Of a stretch of DNA of 7,399 nt, positions 1-4,605 are shown piece by piece. Every line of letters starts with the position of its first letter. The first letter of the stretch is position 1. The DNA comes from Bacteroidales bacterium Bact_07. GTDB lineage: Bacteria > Bacteroidota > Bacteroidia > Bacteroidales > Tenuifilaceae. Under the pieces are notes generated by a model, which saw only the letters and a list, made by a program, of their open reading frames with translations, was not told the DNA's origin and made no database searches. The position numbers and the translations under genes were made by a program. The stretch spans positions 1 to 7,399 of the forward strand of contig LUYY01000091.1 in the NCBI GenBank assembly GCA_001603415.1, in the 5' to 3' direction.

Positions 1-7
1 AAATAAC

Positions 8-51
8 TTGATTTACACTTTTTTGTTGCTGTAACTTGAACATTATTTTAA
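8..51 (+). promoter_or_regulatory. weak candidate Bacteroidota-type promoter(s) for the fibre-like protein
   Basis: Bacteroidota promoters use a -33 TTTG/TTG element and a -7 TAnnTTTG element. Two imperfect pairings are visible. One is TTG at 8-10 with TAACTTG at 32-38 (21 nt apart, one T short of consensus). The other is TTTG at 22-25 with TATTTTAA at 44-51 (18 nt apart, lacking the final G). The first would give a leader of roughly 20 nt, the second an even shorter one. The heptamer TAACTTG also occurs at 4-10. There is no Shine-Dalgarno sequence before the ATG at 63, which is normal for this phylum. The sequence upstream of base 1 is missing, so the true promoter could lie outside. Confidence 0.3.
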
Positions 52-62
52 AATTCACAGCA

Positions 63-3000
63 ATGAAAAAGTTAATAGCATTATCATTTTCATTACTGCT
101 AAGCGTTGTTGCCGTATCGCAACCAAATAAAATTGCGTATCAGGCAGTAGTGCGTGACGCCCAAGGGAATGTAAGGGTAAACACAAGTGTTGATTTGAAG
201 TTCAGCTTTACGAATGAGCAAGGAACAGTTGTTCACTACGTTGAGGAGTTTGCCGCTCAAACCAATCAGTTTGGCCTGGTAACAGTTGAACTGGGAGGTG
301 GAAATGCAGTTCGGGGTAGTTTTTCTGCCATACCCTGGTCAAGCGGAAGCGTTTATCTAAAAGTTGAGGTTAAAGAAAATAACAACTGGGTATTGCTGGG
401 TAGTAGGGAGTTACTTTCGGTTCCCTATGCTTTGTTTGCCAAGGATGGGAATAGGGGTGATCCAGGTGTAGGTATTGCGAATACAACCCTAAACCCCGAT
501 AGCACGCTCACGCTAACCTTTACCGACCTGACCAGCTACACTACGCCTATTCCCATTATTGGTAGGAAAGGTGAAAAAGGAGATAAGGGCGACAAAGGAG
601 AAAAGGGTGACCAAGGTGAAGCTGGTACAGCGGGGGCGAACGGCATATCCATCCAGTGGCTCGGAAGCCTTGATGCACCCCCGGCCAATCCACAGTTGAA
701 CCAGGGCTACTATAATAATGTGCTAAAGGTGGCGTATATCTGGGATGGCGATTCCTGGGAGGTTATCTCGCAGGATGGGGTACCCGGTGCGCAAGGCCCC
801 GTTGGGCCACAAGGACCGCAGGGACCCCAGGGACCTGCTGGAACAGGTTTGAATAACAGGGGAAACTGGGTATTGGGAACAAAGTATGGCCCCAACGATT
901 ATGTATTTGCCGAGAACACCTCTCAAACCGGCAACTCCATGTGGATTATGCAGGCATCCGACTCAATAGTTTCTACTACACCGCCCCGGGAGGATAGTTC
1001 TAATTGGGTGGAATTTGAGGCCCCTGCCGGACCCAAAGGGGATGTAGGGGATCCGGGAATTTCTATTCAGTGGTTGGGCACATACCCTGCCTATCCAAGT
1101 AGTCCTCAGCTAAACCAAGCATTTTACCACTCCGTAGAAAAAAAATCGTTTGTTTGGGATGGCGATTCATGGGAAATACTGGCACAGGATGGTGAACCGG
1201 GGCCTCCGGGCCCGCTGGTAAGCGGCACATCCGGCCAAACCCTCCGACACGATGGGACAGGTTGGGTTGCAAGCAGTACCCTATTCAATAATGGTTCCAA
1301 CGTGGGCATTAACACATCGTCACCCACGCAAACATTACATGTAAGTGGTAATTTACGATTGACCGGCCACCTTTACGACTATAATAATACAAATGGGACA
1401 ACGGGTCAAATACTAAGACGAGGCGCAAGTGGAGTGGAATGGCAAACTCCAGCTTGGCCAAGTGGAAGTGGTACAAATGGTAATATGGCAATATGGAATG
1501 GTACATCTACGTTGTCATCACTTCCCAATTTAACCTTTAGCAATAGCCTTGTTGTTCAGGGAAATCCTACTGCAAACCCCGATGATCCAATCTTTGAGGT
1601 TAAAAATAGCAATGGTGAAGTAATATTTGGAGTTTACCAGGAGGGCGTTCGTATTAATATAGCCGATAGTCCAATCAAAGGCGCTAAAGGCGGTTTTGCC
1701 GTTGGCGGATTAACTAACCAAACTAAAGCGGGTCCTGTTGAGTATCTAAGGATTACCCCCGATAGTGCAAGAATATATATAAAACAGGATGCAGCCTTTA
1801 AGGGTGCTAAAGGCGGCTTTGCTGTGGGGGGCTTAACTAACCAAACAAAGACAGTTGTTTCCCAGGATCTTTTCTTCATTAATCCCGATTCGGCAAGAAT
1901 ATACCTTCACGAAACGGTCCAAAAGGGAGCAAAGGGTGGATTTGCTGTAGGAGGGTTAACTAATCTAGGAAAAGGTTCCAACCCGCAACTCATTCAATTG
2001 ACCAAGGATAATTACTTAATTGGGTATGAAGCAGGAAAGTCAATTACTACAGGGACATACAATTCATTTCTTGGATATCAATCGGGTATGAGCAATAACG
2101 TGGGGAGCTGGAATACATTTCTTGGCTACCAGGCTGGCTTGAACAATACAGGTAGCGATAATACCTTTATAGGCTACCAGGCAGGCTTAACGCATCAGGA
2201 TAAGGGTGGAAACGTTTATATTGGGAGTAAAGCAGGCAAGGAAGCGCCCAACGGAGAGCAAAATATATTTATTGGAGAATCGGCAGGCTATAAAAATAAT
2301 GGATCAAAGAATATTGGATTGGGTTTTGAAGCTGGATATAACACCACAACAGGAAGCAGGAACATTTTTATTGGGGTTGAAGCCGGACGAAGCAATAACA
2401 CCGGAAACAATAACATTGTGTTAGGTGAGAAAGCCGGGTATAGTTTAACTTCAGGTAGCGACAACACCTTAATAGGAACTTTAGCCGGATACAATCATAC
2501 CAGTCAACAGTATAATGTAATGATTGGTACAGCTGCCGGTTACAATTTGAACTCATCGGGGTGGGATGGTTCATTTAACACCTTTGTGGGCATTAATGCC
2601 GGTTATAAAATTCAATCGAGTAAGGAGAATGTTTTTCTTGGAACCAATGCAGGTTACATGCTTGAGAGTGGAAATTCCAACACCATTGTTGGGATTGATG
2701 CCGGTAGGGGTGGAAACGATGACCCCAATAACTATCATGGTTATTCTACCTATAGGAATACATTTTTAGGTTGCCAGGCCGGACGAAACCTGCTGACCGG
2801 TAACGATAACGTATTTATTGGTTATCAGGCAGGGTATTCTGAGACCAACACCACAGGTAAACTTTACATTGCAAACAGCGGTAGCAATCCGCCTTTAATT
2901 TATGGCGATTTTCCAAGCAAAAAATTAGGCATTAATACCAAAACACTTACCAGTACCCTTAATGTGGGTGGCGACCTTACGGTTACCGGTGGAATTACTG

Positions 3001-3422
3001 CATCGTCAGTATCGGCAAATCTAACGGGAAATGTTACAGGTGATGTAACCGGTAACGTTTCAGGAAGTGCAGGCAATATTGGAGGTGTTAAACTAGGAAA
3101 AATATACCTTACCGGCGATGGCACAGTCATTAGCACTGCAAATGGAAACATCATACTTTCGAAATCAGGTACACAGTTAAGACTAACCAATAATACAGGA
3201 GGTTATATCCATTTGTGGTGGCAAGCCCAGCAAGGTTCAACCCAGGTTGGTTATTCCATTGTTGTAAATAACCCTGTTGGGAGTTACCAAGACCTAACAA
3301 ATTTCACGGCAAATGGACAGGGAATGGAAATTCATTTTGGAAAGGAGGATGGCAGTACCTATTGCTCGGTTTGGTTACAGTACTCTAATGGAAAGGTTTT
3401 TGGGCATTACATGATGTATTAG
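63..3422 (+). CDS. secreted mosaic repeat protein (collagen-like, fibre/adhesin-like surface protein)
   Basis: This is a predicted exported fibrous protein of 1119 residues; its function is not known. The start is placed at the ATG at 63 rather than the in-frame ATG at 36, because from 63 the protein opens with a textbook signal peptide (MKKLIALSFSLLLSVVAVSQ). Domain order: residues 21-127, an N-terminal beta domain common in Bacteroidota (KIAYQAVVRD ... LLSVPYALFAK); collagen-like Gly-X-Y blocks at about 167-194, 239-262, 323-332 and 377-385; a 46-residue WDGDSWE module at 194-239 and again at 332-377; between them (262-320) a Trp/Tyr-rich module resembling small carbohydrate-binding or fibre modules; a fibre-like segment with the VGINTSSPTQTLHVSG motif (413-429); three KGAKGGFAVGG repeats (539-637); sixteen ~17-residue N-x-F-I-G-x-x-A-G repeats (650-932); a stalk-like LTGNVTGDVTGNVSG segment (987-1001); and an unassigned C-terminal domain (about 1008-1119). 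There is no T9SS sorting domain, no lipobox and no S74 self-cleaving chaperone domain. Inference: an extracellular, probably trimeric, fibre or adhesin. Confidence is high that this is a real gene and moderate for the role. Confidence 0.93.
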   Translation: MKKLIALSFSLLLSVVAVSQPNKIAYQAVVRDAQGNVRVNTSVDLKFSFTNEQGTVVHYVEEFAAQTNQFGLVTVELGGGNAVRGSFSAIPWSSGSVYLKVEVKENNNWVLLGSRELLSVPYALFAKDGNRGDPGVGIANTTLNPDSTLTLTFTDLTSYTTPIPIIGRKGEKGDKGDKGEKGDQGEAGTAGANGISIQWLGSLDAPPANPQLNQGYYNNVLKVAYIWDGDSWEVISQDGVPGAQGPVGPQGPQGPQGPAGTGLNNRGNWVLGTKYGPNDYVFAENTSQTGNSMWIMQASDSIVSTTPPREDSSNWVEFEAPAGPKGDVGDPGISIQWLGTYPAYPSSPQLNQAFYHSVEKKSFVWDGDSWEILAQDGEPGPPGPLVSGTSGQTLRHDGTGWVASSTLFNNGSNVGINTSSPTQTLHVSGNLRLTGHLYDYNNTNGTTGQILRRGASGVEWQTPAWPSGSGTNGNMAIWNGTSTLSSLPNLTFSNSLVVQGNPTANPDDPIFEVKNSNGEVIFGVYQEGVRINIADSPIKGAKGGFAVGGLTNQTKAGPVEYLRITPDSARIYIKQDAAFKGAKGGFAVGGLTNQTKTVVSQDLFFINPDSARIYLHETVQKGAKGGFAVGGLTNLGKGSNPQLIQLTKDNYLIGYEAGKSITTGTYNSFLGYQSGMSNNVGSWNTFLGYQAGLNNTGSDNTFIGYQAGLTHQDKGGNVYIGSKAGKEAPNGEQNIFIGESAGYKNNGSKNIGLGFEAGYNTTTGSRNIFIGVEAGRSNNTGNNNIVLGEKAGYSLTSGSDNTLIGTLAGYNHTSQQYNVMIGTAAGYNLNSSGWDGSFNTFVGINAGYKIQSSKENVFLGTNAGYMLESGNSNTIVGIDAGRGGNDDPNNYHGYSTYRNTFLGCQAGRNLLTGNDNVFIGYQAGYSETNTTGKLYIANSGSNPPLIYGDFPSKKLGINTKTLTSTLNVGGDLTVTGGITASSVSANLTGNVTGDVTGNVSGSAGNIGGVKLGKIYLTGDGTVISTANGNIILSKSGTQLRLTNNTGGYIHLWWQAQQGSTQVGYSIVVNNPVGSYQDLTNFTANGQGMEIHFGKEDGSTYCSVWLQYSNGKVFGHYMMY
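561..644 (+). repeat. collagen-like Gly-X-Y block 1 (charged)
   Basis: Nine uninterrupted Gly-X-Y triplets (residues 167-193 of the fibre-like protein) followed by a tenth Gly. X and Y are dominated by Lys, Glu and Asp (GEK, GDK, GDK, GEK, GDQ). Lys-Glu/Asp pairs of this kind stabilise bacterial collagen triple helices that lack hydroxyproline. The block is short, so it would form a short rod or trimer register rather than a long filament. Confidence 0.85.
642..1193 (+). repeat. duplicated 46-residue GISIQWLG...WDGDSWE module flanking a carbohydrate-binding-like module
   Basis: Copy A spans 642-779 (residues 194-239) and copy B spans 1056-1193 (residues 332-377). They align without gaps and by hand count share 28 of 46 residues: GISIQWLG at the start, PQLNQ in the middle, WDGDSWE near the end, then QDG. 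Each copy is followed directly by a collagen-like block. Between the copies, residues 262-320 (about 846-1022) carry NNRGNWVLGTKYGPNDYVF and a later SSNWVEF, spaced as in small aromatic modules such as CBM5/12-like domains or phage fibre modules. That assignment is by resemblance only. Confidence 0.75.
777..842 (+). repeat. collagen-like Gly-X-Y block 2 (Pro/Gln-rich)
   Basis: Seven Gly-X-Y triplets (residues 239-259) ending at Gly260, mainly GPQ and GPA. The character differs from block 1, being uncharged and Pro-rich. Two further short blocks follow, of three triplets each, at residues 323-331 (about 1029-1055) and 377-385 (about 1191-1217, including GPP). Pro in X and Gln/Ala in Y are compatible with a collagen triple helix. 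This stretch is locally G+C-rich because of the Gly/Pro codons. Confidence 0.8.
1677..2009 (+). repeat. three KGAKGGFAVGG repeats at an exact 41-residue period
   Basis: The core KGAKGGFAVGGLTN begins at residues 539, 580 and 621 (bases 1677, 1800 and 1923), so both intervals are exactly 41 residues. Copies 1 and 2 are identical over 17 residues; copy 3 differs only near the end (LGK in place of QTK). The spacers after copies 1 and 2 both contain PDSARIY. The third unit runs directly into the 17-residue repeat array. Similar KG-x-x-GGFA-x-GG repeats are familiar to me from large Bacteroidota surface proteins, but no function is known to me. A repeated beta-hairpin or coil is the likely structure. 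Confidence 0.85.
2010..2858 (+). repeat. sixteen N-x-F-I-G-x-x-A-G repeats, period about 17 residues
   Basis: Repeats start at Asn residues 650, 667, 684, 700, 717, 734, 750, 767, 784, 801, 818, 839, 856, 873, 899 and 916. The consensus is N-(T/V/I)-(F/I/Y)-(I/L/V)-G-x-x-A-G followed by a polar Asn/Ser/Thr/Gly-rich turn. Spacing is 16-17 residues except for two longer units of 21 and 26. The regular alternation of small hydrophobic residues and turns suggests a beta-roll or solenoid, reminiscent of the YadA-type trimeric adhesin head. The array is in frame throughout and diverged at DNA level, so it is a protein repeat and not a tandem DNA array. Confidence 0.88.
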
Positions 3423-3426
3423 CCAT

Positions 3427-4533
3427 TTAGTTAATACATATCGCATATCCCACCTCAATATGGTCGGCTGTATTGAGGTGGGTTTTTAGTTCTATTTGAA
3501 GCAAGGTTTTATTGGCAATCATGAACCGAATACCGAGTTTTTGGTATAATATTGGTAACCGCGGGTTCGGGTTGTAAAGGTATGCTCCCAGTTGCCCGTA
3601 AAACGATAACCGATCGAAAGGTATAAGCAAGCCTGCCTTTAATCCCACCTGAAAATCATCGTTTATTGGGCTGTAATGCTTACCTCTTAGCTCAATATGG
3701 TAACGCGACGATGGGTCGTACATGATATCGATCCCTGAAACCAAACTAAACAGTTCACTGTTGGGCATAAGGTATCCAACCGCTAGCGATATGGGATAGT
3801 ACTTTGTCCCACCCGCAGGACCAGTTTCCTTGATACCTGTACCCATGTAGAGTTCAAGGTGGGGTTTCTGCTCAGTCCTTAAGGGCTGGGGTTTAATTTC
3901 ATAAACTTCTTTACCATAAATTCTATAGGTAACACCTAGCGATAGGCCTATGATATTAAGACCATAGTTCGGTTTTTTAATGGATCCGTTTGAGAAATGG
4001 TTGGTTTCAATCCCGGTAGTAATACTCAGCCGATCCGAGGTTTTATATGTAGATATTAGATTGGCCGTTGCCCAGTAGTTAATTGAGGTTGATATTGCCA
4101 CATTGGTAGGGTTACATGGGGAATATTTCTGGGTGATGTAGGCTAAACCTAAACCAAAATCGGCTTTAATGGCTAGGTTCTGGGATTTAACTATCTGGTA
4201 AGCAATAGAGGGCTGTATTCCCCAAGCGTTTCCCAAAACGTCATTATCGCCTAAATCGATGTAGATGAATGAAAAACCAATATCGGGCATGTTATGGAGG
4301 TGATGCCAAGCTTTACTGCCGTCAACTTTTTGGAAAAGGGCAAATCGCAGACCATTTGCCCAGCCGTTAATTAATGGTTTTAAAGTATCGCTATGCGGAA
4401 CAATTTTGCCTGCAAAGCCTGTAAGTGAAAGTTGGGTTTGGCTTTTATGGTATTCGACTTCTTGAGCTTTTGTAGCCCATGCAAAGAAAATCAGACACCA
4501 AAGGGTTATGTATATTACTTTTGATTTTCGCAT
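3427..4533 (-). CDS. predicted outer-membrane acyloxyacyl hydrolase / lipid A deacylase (PagL-like)
   Basis: A 368-residue protein when started at the ATG at 4533. An in-frame TTG two codons upstream (4539) is less likely, because MRKSKVIYITLWCLIFFAWATKAQ begins as a proper signal peptide from the ATG. The rest is a run of alternating amphipathic beta strands ending in a strand, as in outer-membrane barrels. The diagnostic segment (numbered from the TTG, residues 181-195) reads HFSNGSIKKPNYGLN, followed by a Gly-rich strand ending in Tyr. This matches the PagL signature H-x-S-N...K-x-P-N-x-G, where PagL removes a 3-O acyl chain from lipid A at the outer membrane. His181 and Ser183 of the usual His/Ser/Glu triad are present, but the Glu position is Asn195. 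The protein is about twice the length of classical PagL, and its later half forms more strands, with a HLNTADHIEVGY end. The gene is convergent with the fibre gene (4 bp between stops) and downstream of the amylase gene. The family call is fairly secure; enzyme activity is uncertain. Confidence 0.75.
   Translation of the reverse strand: MRKSKVIYITLWCLIFFAWATKAQEVEYHKSQTQLSLTGFAGKIVPHSDTLKPLINGWANGLRFALFQKVDGSKAWHHLHNMPDIGFSFIYIDLGDNDVLGNAWGIQPSIAYQIVKSQNLAIKADFGLGLAYITQKYSPCNPTNVAISTSINYWATANLISTYKTSDRLSITTGIETNHFSNGSIKKPNYGLNIIGLSLGVTYRIYGKEVYEIKPQPLRTEQKPHLELYMGTGIKETGPAGGTKYYPISLAVGYLMPNSELFSLVSGIDIMYDPSSRYHIELRGKHYSPINDDFQVGLKAGLLIPFDRLSFYGQLGAYLYNPNPRLPILYQKLGIRFMIANKTLLQIELKTHLNTADHIEVGYAICIN
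3449..3487 (+). terminator. strong intrinsic terminator of the fibre-like gene, lying inside the convergent CDS
   Basis: A perfect 12-bp stem (CCCACCTCAATA at 3449-3460 with TATTGAGGTGGG at 3471-3482), a 10-nt loop (3461-3470), then TTTTT at 3483-3487. It begins 27 nt after the stop codon of the fibre-like gene, the expected place for its Rho-independent terminator. On the minus strand no T-run follows the hairpin, so it looks one-directional. It lies wholly within the 3' end of the PagL-like coding sequence, covering about its last dozen conserved residues (from around THLNTAD to EVG). Confidence 0.88.
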
Positions 4534-4537
4534 ATCC

Positions 4538-4575
4538 AAAAATAAGTAACCTACCCGAAATATCGAGTAGGTTAC
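4538..4575 (-). terminator. terminator-like hairpin between the amylase gene and the PagL-like gene
   Basis: Inverted repeat GTAACCTAC (4546-4554) and GTAGGTTAC (4567-4575), a 9-bp perfect stem. One mismatch is followed by three more inner pairs and a 4-nt loop. Read on the minus strand it is followed by TTATTTTT (4545-4538). It lies 30 nt after the amylase stop codon and is therefore most simply its intrinsic terminator. The T-run ends only 4 nt before the ATG of the PagL-like gene, so it may also act as a leader hairpin or attenuator for that gene. The stem is less G+C-rich than the terminator at 3449, so partial read-through is plausible. Confidence 0.7.
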
Positions 4576-4577
4576 AC

Positions 4578-4605
4578 CAAAATGTAAACCTAAAACCTAA
4601 ACCAA
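4578..4605 (-). promoter_or_regulatory. weak candidate promoter for the PagL-like gene
   Basis: On the minus strand TTG (4605-4603) is followed 16 nt later by TACATTTTG (4586-4578), close to the Bacteroidota -7 consensus TAnnTTTG with one extra T. Transcription would start at about 4573, which would place the 4546-4575 hairpin at the very 5' end of the mRNA. The spacing is shorter than the usual 19-21 nt, so this is tentative. A second match to TAnnTTTG (TATTTTTG, 4544-4537) coincides with the T-run of the hairpin. Confidence 0.25.

Noticed and set aside
36..62. Upstream in-frame ATG at 36 as the start of the fibre-like protein
   Set aside because: It would put nine extra residues in front of a complete, standard signal peptide starting at the ATG at 63, and it falls inside the likely promoter and leader.
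1299..1400. Phage tail fibre gene, implying a prophage
   Set aside because: The fibre-like motif VGINTSSPTQTLHVSG is widespread in Bacteroidota surface proteins. This protein has a signal peptide, and no phage structural, integrase or lysis genes are present.
2010..2858. CRISPR-like or tandem DNA repeat array
   Set aside because: The periodicity is about 48-51 bp, always in frame, with degenerate DNA and a conserved protein motif; there are no identical direct repeats with unique spacers.
1634..3190. Open frames on the minus strand and in other frames opposite the repeat region (for example 1634-1879, 2288-2494, 2900-3190)
   Set aside because: They are antisense or out-of-frame shadows of a clearly coding plus-strand frame. 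Their apparent repeats mirror the real repeat array, and none has a start context or recognisable domain.
4534..4539. TTG at 4539 as the start of the PagL-like protein
   Set aside because: An ATG lies two codons downstream and begins a typical signal peptide (MRKSK...); a TTG start is rarer, and the TTG overlaps the T-run of the hairpin.
4584..4604. ACCTAAA-type short tandem repeat before the amylase stop-side gap (resembles a telomere-like or operator repeat)
   Set aside because: Only two to three imperfect copies in AT-rich intergenic DNA, without symmetry; chance is sufficient.
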